A stretch of DNA of 64,000 bases from Frateuria sp. Soil773 (GCF_001428405.1 NZ_LMSL01000034.1:62622-126621), one strand, 5' to 3'; positions 14,661 through 22,432 are shown, numbered from the stretch's first letter. Made by a program: numbers and translations. Notes: generated by a model from the sequence alone, not told the origin.

Positions 14661-15118
14661 ATGACCATGACCATGACCATGACCAAGACCTTGACCCAAC
14701 ACCGGCGCGCCGCTGCTCAGACCTACCTGGAAGGCCTGGCCGCCTTCGAGAAGAACATCGGCAACAACCCCCGATCTTCCATGACCCCAACGCTCAGGCG
14801 GTCGATTACGAAGCGGCCGCGTTCATGGGCATGCTGATTCGCCAGGACCAAGCCCTTCTCAACGACGACGATGAGGTGACCGATGAGGCCGCAGAATTGG
14901 CCACGTGCATGCACCCCATGGATCCAAACCTGCTCATCCGCACGGCTTACGTGCTCGCAAGTCGGCATGAAGAAGTCCGGATGAACCTTGAACTGAAAAC
15001 CGCTGACGCAACCGACGATGAGCTGGACCACATCGCCCGGCTGAATGGGGAACCGGCCAGCTTTGATGCGGCGGCCGGTCCGGGTGCGCCGTTTCCAAGC
15101 TCGAACAGCCGAAACTGA
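14661..15118 (+). pseudogene. Small acidic protein gene with a one-base frameshift
   Basis: The start lies in a tandem hexamer (ATGACC x4 then AAGACC), so any of four in-frame ATGs could be used. The first frame reads to AAFEKNIGNNP, and the rest of the protein continues in another frame (IFHDPNAQAVDYEAAAFMGM onward to SSNSRN). One C is missing from the run at 14768-14772; a run of six would restore a protein of about 152 aa. Either the gene is broken, the run was misread, or expression uses slippage. Function unknown. Confidence 0.6.
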
Positions 15119-15132
15119 GGGATGCCTTCCGC

Positions 15133-15753
15133 TTAGCGCAGCTGGGAGCGGCGCATTTTGTAGCGATTGCGTGGGGCGAAGAACTGGCCCGGCGGCAGCG
15201 GCACCTCAGGCACATCGGCGCAGGTCCATTCCTTCGTGCCCAGGTTCCACATCGAGTCGATGGTGTAGAGGAACGCGTGCTCCGCTTCCCCATCCAATCC
15301 AAGGATTTCCTGGAAGTCGCACTGGTGCCCGATCCGCAGGTTTCCTTTGCCGTGGTCATACATGCCCAATCGCACGTTCCAGAAGTCGCCCACGGCGCCG
15401 GTTAAGGCCTCAACGCGTTTCGTGTAAGCCTCAACGTCAATCTTCCAATAGGTCCGGGCCGCCAGGATGACCGTGAGGCTGCCTTTGTGCTCCCCTATGA
15501 ACTGGACACCCGGCAACAGGCCGGCCATCAACATTTCTTCAATTACGGCAATGATGCGGGTGTCATGGTCATCGTCCCAGATCACTGCAAAGTCGTGGAT
15601 ATGGGGAAGGTGCGTTGGGCGTTGTTCGACATCACGTGAGTCGATGGCCCGAAACACGGAAAAGGCGCCGTAGAACCGATCACCAGGCCTGTCCGGCTGA
15701 TCAAAGAGGCACTGGAAAAAAGACGAATACGTCTGCAAGGCGCTGGTGGCCAT
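15133..15753 (-). CDS. Hypothetical protein, 206 aa
   Basis: Start at 15753 chosen because GGGAGACCCAC precedes the ATG (MATSALQTYSSFF); the frame continues upstream without a better site. Mixed alpha/beta soluble protein with IHDFAVIWDDDHDTRIIAVI and a C-terminal proline-rich end (VPEVPLPPGQFFAPRNRY). No known motif. It is alone on the minus strand, convergent with the frameshifted gene and divergent from the acetyltransferase gene. Confidence 0.65.
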   Translation of the reverse strand: MATSALQTYSSFFQCLFDQPDRPGDRFYGAFSVFRAIDSRDVEQRPTHLPHIHDFAVIWDDDHDTRIIAVIEEMLMAGLLPGVQFIGEHKGSLTVILAARTYWKIDVEAYTKRVEALTGAVGDFWNVRLGMYDHGKGNLRIGHQCDFQEILGLDGEAEHAFLYTIDSMWNLGTKEWTCADVPEVPLPPGQFFAPRNRYKMRRSQLR

Positions 15754-15966
15754 GTGGGTCTCCCATTTCGTTGGAGAACAGTGGATTCCTCCACGTGCGG
15801 CTGAGCTTTCGGCTCTGCCGGATTCGCCCTCAGTTTCACTCAACACGGGCGCCTCGATCAAGGCCTTGGGCTGCTACTGCATTTGCGCCCGGTGCGGCGA
15901 CATGGGCCTTGTCGGAGTGGAGAAAATGGGCGAGGCTTCCTCAGACCACTGACCAAGGAGACGGCC

Positions 15967-16446
15967 GTGCCTGCGATGACTGATCCCTATGCTGCCCTGA
16001 CCTCGTTTCAGCAAGCGCTGAGCCAAGGCGAGATTGCCGTTCAACCCGGGGCGCTCAATCCCGATGTCTTTGTGCATGCGGATCAACCGAACGGCGAGAT
16101 GCGGCTCACGTATGTCCAGGTGGATGGTGGAACAGTGATCGCTTTTGCCACATTTGTGGGCTGCGATCCCGTCGAAGGACGGCCTTGTTTCCAGATCGGA
16201 TATGCGGTGCCAGACACGCGTAGAAACCAAGGCCTGGCTACGTCCCTGGTCAAAGCGGCGATCGCTGAAATGCAACACGGTTTCACACGTGCGCGCCTCA
16301 CGCCGTTTTTCATTGAAGCGATTGTTGGGGTGGACAACCTTGCTTCCCAGCATGTGGCCGCAAAGACACTTTCAGCGGATCGCGTCGAAGTGACGGATCG
16401 ACAGTCCGGCCAGCCCGCCTATCAATACCTGCGCAAAATCGAATGA
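15967..16446 (+). CDS. GNAT-family N-acetyltransferase
   Basis: 159 aa from a GTG at 15967, chosen because AAGGAG ends 6 nt upstream; the ATG at 15976 is too far from it. The acetyl-CoA-binding signature is present as FQIGYAVPDTRRNQGLATSL (R/Q-x-x-G-x-A pattern) followed by the helix VKAAIAEMQHG. GNAT enzymes acetylate amines of proteins, antibiotics or small molecules; the substrate cannot be read here. It could be a toxin of the acyl-tRNA type, but no antitoxin is adjacent. Confidence 0.75.
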   Translation: MPAMTDPYAALTSFQQALSQGEIAVQPGALNPDVFVHADQPNGEMRLTYVQVDGGTVIAFATFVGCDPVEGRPCFQIGYAVPDTRRNQGLATSLVKAAIAEMQHGFTRARLTPFFIEAIVGVDNLASQHVAAKTLSADRVEVTDRQSGQPAYQYLRKIE

Positions 16447-16496
16447 TCAGGTAGGCGGCTTGGACCTGGCGGTGATTGGGAGTGTGCAAGAGGTGT

Positions 16497-16727
16497 GGCC
16501 GCTCCCGCGGCCAGCTTGGTGTGAAAAGCGGAAGAGCAGGGGCGCAGCGCGGGCAAGCCGCGCTTGAAAGGCGCCGGATGTGTAGGGAAATCCTGACGCA
16601 ACGTGTCGCAAAAAAAGATCAAATTATCTCGACTATTTTGCTGAAAAGGGCTTGCGCAACTCTTATTTTTCGTTAGATTGTAGTCATAGGGAGCCCAGAC
16701 GGGGCACCCATAGCCCAGGAGAACACC
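16497..16727 (+). repeat. Regulatory cassette, copy 4
   Basis: Starts GGCCGC-TCCC-GCGGCC like copy 2, then GCCAGCTTGGTGTGAAAAGC, hairpin AGCGCGG-GCAAG-CCGCGCT, GTGTAGGGAAATCCTGAC, A/T-rich spacer, promoter TTGCGC-N16-TAGATT, leader arms GGGAGCCC/GGGGCACCC and AGGAGAAC before the ATG at 16728. Confidence 0.85.
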
Positions 16728-16958
16728 ATGTCATTCACTCTAATTTCTAGCACCAAGCTTGATCACAACGACGACCTCGACCGCGATGTTTCGAAATGGA
16801 ATGTTGTGGTCAGCGATGGCGAGAATGAATTCGAGATCGAAGTCTTCGTCAATGATGACGACAACTCGGTTGAGTTCGAACAACCGGAGGGTCTGGAAGA
16901 CTTCGAGCAGGATGAGCTGTTCGTCCTGCTCGCAGATACAGCGGCCAAGGCGGCCTGA
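16728..16958 (+). CDS. Small acidic protein, 76 aa (paralogous domain)
   Basis: Behind cassette copy 4, with CAGGAGAACACC before the ATG. SKWNVVVSDGENEFEIEV (residues 22-39) aligns with the C-terminal domain of the 140-aa protein at 10213, and a run of Asp/Glu follows in both. It represents the minimal form of that domain. Followed at once by a strong terminator, so it is a single-gene transcript. Its acidity would allow DNA mimicry, but this is speculative. Confidence 0.7.
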   Translation: MSFTLISSTKLDHNDDLDRDVSKWNVVVSDGENEFEIEVFVNDDDNSVEFEQPEGLEDFEQDELFVLLADTAAKAA

Positions 16959-16966
16959 GGAAAGAA

Positions 16967-16990
16967 GCCCCGGGCAACCGGGGCCTTTTT
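16967..16990 (+). terminator. Rho-independent terminator
   Basis: GCCCCGG-GCAA-CCGGGGC followed by CTTTTT directly after the 76-aa gene. Confidence 0.9.
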
Positions 16991-17001
16991 GGGAGGCGAA
17001 C

Positions 17002-17523
17002 ATGAAGATGTATCACCCGAATGGCCACGCATGGCGCGAGCACCACGGCTTTAAGCATCTGCCGCGCATGCCGGTCGACGGCTGGGAACGCTACAAAGAC
17101 CTTGACCATGAAACCCAGCGTCAGGTCAAAGGCATCGTGAAAGGGCGGATCCGCGGCGGCGACTTCCCGTCGATCAGCGAAACCGTGGGCCTGAGTGCCC
17201 ACCACGTGTCGCACTACATCCACATCCTGCGCATCCCTACAACCAACGCGTTTCGGATGCGCAGGCTTGCCAAGCTCTATTGCCAGGGCCTCAGCGCGCC
17301 CGAGGTCGCCCAGCGCATGGGGTTGACCGTTCGCGCGGTGAACGTCCTGCGCGGCCACTTGCGTCTTCCGCCCTTTCCCCGCCAGAAGCATCGGATGAAG
17401 CTCAGCGTGCCGGGGCACCCTGGCCTGACCGTGCGCCAGGTGGCGGAGAAGCTGGGGGTGTCCCGGCAGACCGTTTACAACAGAATCCCAGCGGCTCAGC
17501 GTTCCATCGAGACAACACCATGA
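17002..17523 (+). CDS. Multi-HTH DNA-binding protein, 173 aa
   Basis: GGGAGGCGAAC precedes the ATG. Three helix-turn-helix-like segments occur in a row: DFPSISETVGLSAHHVSHYI (about 52-71), LSAPEVAQRMGLTVRAVNVL (about 98-117) and LTVRQVAEKLGVSRQTVYNR (about 143-162). The last is a textbook HTH. It is probably a regulator or a recruiting factor for transposition-like or transcription processes. It overlaps the next gene by ATGA. Confidence 0.7.
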   Translation: MKMYHPNGHAWREHHGFKHLPRMPVDGWERYKDLDHETQRQVKGIVKGRIRGGDFPSISETVGLSAHHVSHYIHILRIPTTNAFRMRRLAKLYCQGLSAPEVAQRMGLTVRAVNVLRGHLRLPPFPRQKHRMKLSVPGHPGLTVRQVAEKLGVSRQTVYNRIPAAQRSIETTP

Positions 17524-18002
17524 ACAACTTAATCAACGAACTAACAATCATTCACCATCAACGGCGGCGCAAGCATTGCAAGAAAAGACGCTATTTGACG
17601 GAAGAGGTCGCCAACATCGGATTGAATGAGGTGAGAACCTATCGAATATCAGAAGGAGAGCCGGTAGGGGCCGGAAAATGTGGTTATGAAGATCACGCTT
17701 ACCAATGCCCTTCCTGTGGCTATTGGCATCTCACCAGCATGACTGACCAGGCGTATGAGGAAGCGGTGCTGACCAAAGCCCTGGCACCTTCGGGCTTTCC
17801 AATCCACGCTGATACCGCGGGTCGAAAGATGTTTTGGAAGGGTGGATTCACTCCGGCCGTGAAGCGATACATCGATAACTCTTTTGACAAGAAAATGAGA
17901 GTTCGCGAGGAGGCTGACCACACGCATAGGAATGAAAGGCGGCGAGACAGAGGAGCGACGAAACGCGGCAGCCGTAGAAACTGGCGCCTGGACGAAGGAT
18001 AG
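17520..18002 (+). CDS. Zinc-finger-like protein, 160 aa
   Basis: Translationally coupled to the HTH gene (ATGA). C54, C63, C66 and H70 (CGYEDHAYQCPSCGYWH) form a likely zinc-binding knuckle. Both ends are very basic (HHQRRRKHCKKRR near the start; RNERRRDRGATKRGSRRNWR at the end), so RNA or DNA binding is likely. Base composition is less GC-rich than its surroundings, a sign of separate acquisition. Confidence 0.65.
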   Translation: MNNLINELTIIHHQRRRKHCKKRRYLTEEVANIGLNEVRTYRISEGEPVGAGKCGYEDHAYQCPSCGYWHLTSMTDQAYEEAVLTKALAPSGFPIHADTAGRKMFWKGGFTPAVKRYIDNSFDKKMRVREEADHTHRNERRRDRGATKRGSRRNWRLDEG

Positions 18003-18259
18003 AATTGCCTGCCGTTGCAAACGATCGCTGGATGCTGCGGTGCCAAAGGAGCTGACCGTGCCCGATGCCTTCGGCACCGCAGGGACAGCCGGATGGACGA
18101 CGCATGGATAAGCCCTTGGCTTACCCACCCGATCGCCCACGCGCCTGACCCCACTTCGCGCACTGGCAGATCACGAGCGCAGCCACCACCAGGCCCCAGC
18201 CTCGCTCGGGCTGGGGCGCTCAATGGCCAATTCTTATCGGACGCCGAGGACAGCGCCGC

Positions 18260-18448
18260 TCAGGTGCGCGGTGTTCGATCCTGGCCGTTGTCCGGCACCC
18301 ACGCCGGCCCAAGTTTCCCCTGGTCCACCGCACCTTGGCGGCCCGCGCATTCGGGGCAATAGCCACCGATGCTCACGGATCCGTAGATCACCCCGGCGCA
18401 CCCCCGGCAAAGAATGCCGTCTTCCATCGCTTCTGACCAATCGCCCAT
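18260..18448 (-). CDS. Small zinc-ribbon protein, 62 aa
   Basis: AAGGAGACACGAAA precedes the ATG at 18448, a strong ribosome site. Two CxxC knuckles (C14-C17 and C31-C34, CRGC and CPEC) make a compact zinc ribbon. Upstream on the minus strand, TTGCGC and TAGTCT (18-bp spacer) could be the promoter. Small zinc ribbons of this size occur in phages and mobile elements, usually with unknown function. Confidence 0.65.
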   Translation of the reverse strand: MGDWSEAMEDGILCRGCAGVIYGSVSIGGYCPECAGRQGAVDQGKLGPAWVPDNGQDRTPRT

Positions 18449-18545
18449 TTTCGTGTCTCCTTTTTTCTTGTCGTGAGGCCGCCTCTTTGGGTCGGCACGC
18501 GCAGACTAGGCACCAGGGGCGCACGAGCGCAAGGCACACGGCAAC

Positions 18546-18575
18546 AAAAAAGGACCCCTGATCGCTCAGGGGTCC
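18546..18575 (-). terminator. Rho-independent terminator (minus strand)
   Basis: A perfect 10-bp stem GGACCCCTGA/TCAGGGGTCC with a 4-nt loop, followed on the minus strand by TTTTTT. It implies a minus-strand transcript from the region to its right, where no strong gene is seen. Confidence 0.8.
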
Positions 18576-18637
18576 GGCCGCCTTTGCGGCGGTGCGCTGG
18601 ATGCTGACAGGGGGAGCAGCCCCAGCGCACAAACAGA

Positions 18638-18775
18638 TTAACGCCGACCATTCTCACGGATTGCGACGGGTTTTCCTGCCTTGCTTATCACCCAGCGTTC
18701 TTGATCTTCGCCGGCCAACGGCCGGCCCCGCGCGATGCGATCCCGCGGCACAACAAGAGCAAAAGCAACCCTCAC
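18638..18775 (-). CDS. Possible small protein, 45 aa
   Basis: A GTG at 18775 preceded by GGAGAAGCCGAGC opens a frame ending EDQERWVISKAGKPVAIRE and stop. The last 20 residues recall the SKAGKPVA segment of Phd/YefM-type antitoxins, which may be coincidence. A strong minus-strand terminator lies 60 bp downstream, preceded by further hairpins (GTGCGCTGG/CCAGCGCAC at 18592-18630). The region 18449-18986 otherwise holds only GC-rich, hairpin-rich sequence, so a structured RNA is an alternative. Confidence 0.3.
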   Translation of the reverse strand: MRVAFALVVPRDRIARGRPLAGEDQERWVISKAGKPVAIRENGRR

Positions 18776-18986
18776 GCTCGGCTTCTCCGATCAAGAGTCG
18801 ATCAGGGCCCGTGTCAGTCGCCGGCACCGAGCCGCTTCGCGTCCGCACCAGCCGGCTCCATCCCGCGCCAAGCCCCTCTCTTCTGCTCTTGACCGCGCCT
18901 CTCTCCGGGCGGGCGGTCTGCCATCGGCAGCGTGTTCGCACCCGCTGCCCTTTCAGGGCCAGCAACTACCGAAGAGGAAACAGACC

Positions 18987-19418
18987 ATGACCGACCGCAG
19001 CAACCCATTTGCCGACATGCCCACGATCTACGCTTACACCCGCGCCCAGGCGTTGGAAGATGGCGTGCTGGTGGCCGTTCCCCGCGCCCAGGCCATGGGC
19101 TTCAATGTGCCCGTCGTGGTGACCGAAGCTGTCTGGAATTCACTGATCGATTGGGACGAGACGGATCCGGGCTTCGCTGAAATCCAGGCGATGCGAGAAA
19201 CCGCCGTGTTGACCGCCGCGCTTCATGAAGCCAAGGCCCTGATCCGCAGGCAGGGGCAGGGGAACACGGACGAGTCGGGCGACCGGATCTATTTTGCCGT
19301 GGAAGCGATCGCCAACGATGGCACCGGCCGCATCATCGAAACCGCACTCTGGATGCTGATTGGGCCGGGCGACGACGCTGAACCCGTGGGAACGATCATG
19401 CTGATCGGGGAGGACTGA
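18987..19418 (+). CDS. DUF6573-family protein, 143 aa
   Basis: GAGGAAACAGACC precedes the ATG. The opening IYAYTRAQALEDGVLVAVPR followed by AMGFNVPVVVTEAVWNSLID matches the DUF6573 pattern common on plasmids and ICEs: a tyrosine-rich strand, 'DGVLVDV', then 'FPVALTRAVW'. The rest (DRIYFAVEAIANDGTGRI, TALWMLIGPGDDAEP) also fits. The role is unknown; it is typically carried with antirestriction and partition genes. Confidence 0.75.
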   Translation: MTDRSNPFADMPTIYAYTRAQALEDGVLVAVPRAQAMGFNVPVVVTEAVWNSLIDWDETDPGFAEIQAMRETAVLTAALHEAKALIRRQGQGNTDESGDRIYFAVEAIANDGTGRIIETALWMLIGPGDDAEPVGTIMLIGED

Positions 19419-19659
19419 GACCAACAGCGCCGCTTGAAAAACCTGTCGCTGGTCTGGCCACCGTGCCGGCCGGCGACTTTACTTTTCTCGCGAGCGAGAG
19501 CGAGAATGGAGCCGCAGCGTGGTGGATGATTGCCAGCTCGCTGCCTTCACGGCCCACGCGCCGAACCGTCAAACCTTGTCGCCACGTTCCACGCGCTGCA
19601 GCGCAACCCGGCGAATACTCCCCACAACTGACCGCCATGCATCTGACCCCACGTCGGAG

Positions 19660-19761
19660 GTGACCCGATGCCTCAATTTTCGGATTGAACTTGTCAATCC
19701 GCCGCGTGCTTCAAGCGGGCAGGAGCCACTGTCCGTCAGTCCCTATGAGGATTATTTATGA
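19660..19761 (+). CDS. Possible small coupled frame, 33 aa
   Basis: A GTG at 19660 opens a frame that ends ...NPPRASSGQEPLSVSPYEDYL and overlaps the next gene's start by ATGA. A second weak frame, 19463-19663 (GTG start, 66 aa), ends with a GTGA overlap into this one. Either could be a real leader frame or chance. The stretch 19419-19659 shows nothing else beyond a short inverted repeat around CTCGCGAG. Confidence 0.3.
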   Translation: MTRCLNFRIELVNPPRASSGQEPLSVSPYEDYL

Positions 19762-20045
19762 GTCTGTTTCTTGATCCGCAGCTGCACTGGGTGGCCCGTC
19801 TCGTGAACCAGCGCAACGACCCGGCCAACATCGACCGGGACATCCGTTTCATGCATGACAAATACATGCTCGTCTCCGATCAGCATTTCAATGCATTCGC
19901 TCATGACGTCCGGGCGTTGTGCGAATTCGAGCGCAACCGGGCGCTCGACGTTCGGTCGTTCCAGGTGGTCAGCGCGGCCGGGTTGAAGATCGACTCGGCC
20001 TTGGGCCGCGTGTGGGATGATCAGCTGGACAGTCTGCCCGCATAA
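19758..20045 (+). CDS. Hypothetical protein, 95 aa
   Basis: GAGGATTATTT precedes the ATG at 19758. The product is helical and soluble (HWVARLVNQRNDPANIDRDI; FNAFAHDVRALCEFERNR). A terminator follows 13 bp after the stop. No known family. Confidence 0.6.
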   Translation: MSLFLDPQLHWVARLVNQRNDPANIDRDIRFMHDKYMLVSDQHFNAFAHDVRALCEFERNRALDVRSFQVVSAAGLKIDSALGRVWDDQLDSLPA

Positions 20046-20058
20046 CCAGTGAAAGAGA

Positions 20059-20086
20059 GAAGGCGCTCATCCGGGCGTCTTCTTTT
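20059..20086 (+). terminator. Rho-independent terminator
   Basis: GAAGGCGC (20059-20066) pairs with GCGTCTTC (20075-20082, one G-U pair), followed by TTTT. Confidence 0.7.
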
Positions 20087-20114
20087 CCAGGACAACCGTC
20101 AATAGGAGAGTGAC

Positions 20115-20354
20115 GTGATTCATGGTGGCAAACAATGGGCGATTCATCAAAAAGCGACCTGCTCGCAGGAAGATTGTGCTGACTGCAAGCTCGCGAACGG
20201 TCTTATCGCTGATGCTTCCGCGATGGAAAACAAGGTGCAGAAGTGGATTGGTGAACAGAAGATATTGGACGTTAAGCCTGAGACCAAACTACCCACCTCC
20301 GCTGAAAAGAAGGGTGGGCGCAAGCGGAAAGACATAGCGGATGGGGACGCCTGA
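20115..20354 (+). CDS. Small Cys-containing protein, 79 aa
   Basis: A GTG start is chosen because ATAGGAGAGTGAC lies just upstream. CSQEDCADC (about residues 16-24) offers three clustered cysteines, a possible metal site. The C-terminus is Lys/Arg-rich (KKGGRKRKD). Soluble, unknown function. Confidence 0.55.
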   Translation: MIHGGKQWAIHQKATCSQEDCADCKLANGLIADASAMENKVQKWIGEQKILDVKPETKLPTSAEKKGGRKRKDIADGDA

Positions 20355-20387
20355 CCCACAAGTTCAATCGATTGTTAGGAGAATGAA

Positions 20388-20759
20388 ATGCCCACATACA
20401 AACTCGAAATCAGTGAACTGGTGCACCGCTCAACAGAGGTCCTGGAGATCGAGGCGGACTCGTTGAAGGACGCGATGGCGGAGTTGGCGGAGCAAGTCCA
20501 GTCGCCCGGTTTCTATTGGAGTTCGGCCACGCGTGACCTGATGGTGATGGAACTTTCAGTGGATGATGAAGTGATCTTGGAGGACACGCGAACGCGAGAG
20601 AACGGGACCCTGTTTCAGATGTGGCCTCTGGACATGGTCGAGGATGGGCGGGTCTGGGAAGGAGATGGTGACGACGGCGGGGAATACTTGATCGAGGACT
20701 TGCCCCGTTGCGTGAAAGATTTGATTGAAGCGGAAGAGGACCAGGACCAGGGGGAATAG
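20388..20759 (+). CDS. Acidic hypothetical protein, 123 aa
   Basis: AGGAGAATGAA precedes the ATG. Begins with a beta strand (TYKLEISELVHRSTEVLEI), has a predicted helix (DSLKDAMAELAEQVQ), and ends in a strongly acidic tail (EAEEDQDQGE). The overall pattern resembles DpnD/PcfM-like small proteins, but I cannot confirm it. No signal peptide. Confidence 0.6.
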   Translation: MPTYKLEISELVHRSTEVLEIEADSLKDAMAELAEQVQSPGFYWSSATRDLMVMELSVDDEVILEDTRTRENGTLFQMWPLDMVEDGRVWEGDGDDGGEYLIEDLPRCVKDLIEAEEDQDQGE

Positions 20760-20827
20760 ACCCCTAGCCACGAAGACCATCAACACGCATCCGTGATCGG
20801 CGTGGGCACCCGCCCAAGGGTTCCGCA

Positions 20828-21274
20828 TCACCACACCACGCGGAGCCCCATCACCACGCCCGCCACGGCTCCCCCTTGCCACGCGATCCAGTTCCAGAAC
20901 CACGCCCACGGCCGCCTCATGCGCAGTTCCCTGGGCCAGCGCAACCGCCTCACGATTGCCCAACGCGCCTCATCCATGCGGTTGCGCGTGTCTGTCACGA
21001 CAAAGGTTGCCCCAGCCCAGGACTTCGCGACCACCACATAACCGGCGCTGGCGGCCCGGTGGCGCCACGCATATTCGTGGTCTTCCGCCTCGCGTTGCGT
21101 CCCTGTCATTTCTTCCAGTTGCGCAAACCGGAACGGGGCCGCCCAGGCTCGCCGGTGTTCTTTTTCCCGTCGCTTCGCGTCCGTGGTCTGGCCGATGTAG
21201 ACCTGGCCGGCCTCGAACAACAGCGCGTAGAGCACACGCGACCGCCGTTCGTATTTCTGAGCCCGCCCGCTCAT
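20828..21274 (-). CDS. GIY-YIG nuclease-like protein with C-terminal membrane segment
   Basis: 148 aa. The GIY-YIG core is present as LYALLFEAG (first strand) and VYIGQTTDAKRREKEHRRAW, with the catalytic tyrosine and arginine in place; the conserved glutamate is plausibly in DHEYAWRHR. Residues 118-148 are hydrophobic (WFWNWIAWQGGAVAGVVMG), which suggests a membrane anchor, unusual for GIY-YIG nucleases. Last gene of a three-gene minus-strand operon with overlapping ends (start overlaps the stop of the HNH-like gene). It could act on DNA at the membrane during transfer or entry. Confidence 0.7.
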   Translation of the reverse strand: MSGRAQKYERRSRVLYALLFEAGQVYIGQTTDAKRREKEHRRAWAAPFRFAQLEEMTGTQREAEDHEYAWRHRAASAGYVVVAKSWAGATFVVTDTRNRMDEARWAIVRRLRWPRELRMRRPWAWFWNWIAWQGGAVAGVVMGLRVVW

Positions 21275-22065
21275 GCCGCCGCCTGCCGGTGGCCAAATCC
21301 CGTGCGCGCTTTCGCCGGCCGTCCGCGGGCCGCCTGCTGCACCCCATGAAACAGTTCATCCCAGGCGCCCGGCCCCGGTTTCCGCTCCCCATTTCCCGCG
21401 GTTGCCTCAGGCTCCGCCACACCGGCCACGTGCACCCGCCTCAACAAGGCGCCGCGCTCGATGAGCGTCCAAGCCAACCCTTCCCACTCAGACGAGTCCA
21501 CCGCCAGCACGCTGGGCAGCAGTTTCACCGGATGCGCACCGGCCGCCCTTGCGCTTAACGCCAGCGTGGCCCAGGCCATCCCTGGCGTTGCCGCGATCGG
21601 GGCCAGCCAAGTTTCCTCATGCGCATGTAAACAAGAAACCGCGACGCGTGGATGGCGCCACCGGTGTTCGCTGAGCCAGTCGGTGCACACGGCCACGGAG
21701 CGTTGAGCGGCCCCGGGCACGGCATGTTGGGCGGCCGGGGCCAGTGCATCCAGCCGCTGCGCCTGATGACCTTCGGCAAGCGGATTTCCACCTTCCCATG
21801 ACACCGACAGCGGGTCCTGATCGAGCAAAAGCACACGACAGGACGAGCACACGGCCGCCAGATTGCGTTCGGTTTTCTGACCGCCCAACGCGGGCGAAAA
21901 CAGGGGAACGACCGCCAAGGCTTCCTCGCCGCACAGCCAACAATGGTTCCCTGATCGCGTGAGCACGCGCTGACGCAACCACGTTTGAACCGGGGGACCC
22001 TTCGCTCGGAGTGCGGCGGTGGCGTCCATGAAGGCCAGCAGGTGATCCGGCGAAAGCGGGGTCAT
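21271..22065 (-). CDS. HNH-like zinc-binding protein, 264 aa
   Basis: Residues 35-80 carry two CxxC knuckles (HCWLCGEEALAVVPLFSP and NLAAVCSSCR) spaced as in HNH endonucleases, with the typical NLAAVCSSC ending. The paired histidines of an active HNH are not obvious between them (VVPLFSP), so it may bind but not cut DNA. The remaining 180 residues are unassigned and end in a basic tail. Overlaps both neighbours by 4 bp, so the three genes form one translational unit. Confidence 0.6.
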   Translation of the reverse strand: MTPLSPDHLLAFMDATAALRAKGPPVQTWLRQRVLTRSGNHCWLCGEEALAVVPLFSPALGGQKTERNLAAVCSSCRVLLLDQDPLSVSWEGGNPLAEGHQAQRLDALAPAAQHAVPGAAQRSVAVCTDWLSEHRWRHPRVAVSCLHAHEETWLAPIAATPGMAWATLALSARAAGAHPVKLLPSVLAVDSSEWEGLAWTLIERGALLRRVHVAGVAEPEATAGNGERKPGPGAWDELFHGVQQAARGRPAKARTGFGHRQAAA

Positions 22066-22397
22066 GGGGTGCCTTGCGTGCGGTGGGCCGGGGTTCCCTT
22101 TGTGTGTGAAGCAGGGAGCGCGGGCGTGCGGAAACGGACGCCATGTTGCCGTTCGAGCAGGCGGACCCTCAGCACGATCTGATCCGAAAACTCAGAAGCC
22201 AAGGCGAGGCAACCGGCCACATAGGCCGCGCGCGAGAGACCCAGGCGCTCAGCCTCGTGATCACATTCACGGACGATGGGCAGAGGGAGCAACGCGTTCA
22301 GAAGGGCGCGATCCTTGCCTGTGTGATTGAGGCGCCAGTGTTCCTTTTGCGCGCGGGACTTCAAGAGAGCGGGGGAGGGAACGGAGGGTGTGGGCAT
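22062..22397 (-). CDS. Hypothetical protein, 111 aa (first gene of minus operon)
   Basis: Start at 22397 (MPTPSVPSPALL); the frame extends upstream into the promoter and is not used. Helical with ECDHEAERLGLSRAAYVAGC, a pattern similar to the helix-helix part of CopG-like proteins. A promoter with TTTACG-N16-TACGCT lies 36 bp upstream. Could regulate its own operon. Confidence 0.55.
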   Translation of the reverse strand: MPTPSVPSPALLKSRAQKEHWRLNHTGKDRALLNALLPLPIVRECDHEAERLGLSRAAYVAGCLALASEFSDQIVLRVRLLERQHGVRFRTPALPASHTKGTPAHRTQGTP

Positions 22398-22432
22398 GGG
22401 GGAACCTTGCGAGTTGAGTCGACTTAACCAAA

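Noticed and set aside
10026-16727. Possibility that the cassette copies are a CRISPR array or MITE
   Set aside because: Copies are about 200 bp, separated by genes, contain promoter and ribosome site, and lack regular spacers or terminal inverted repeats.
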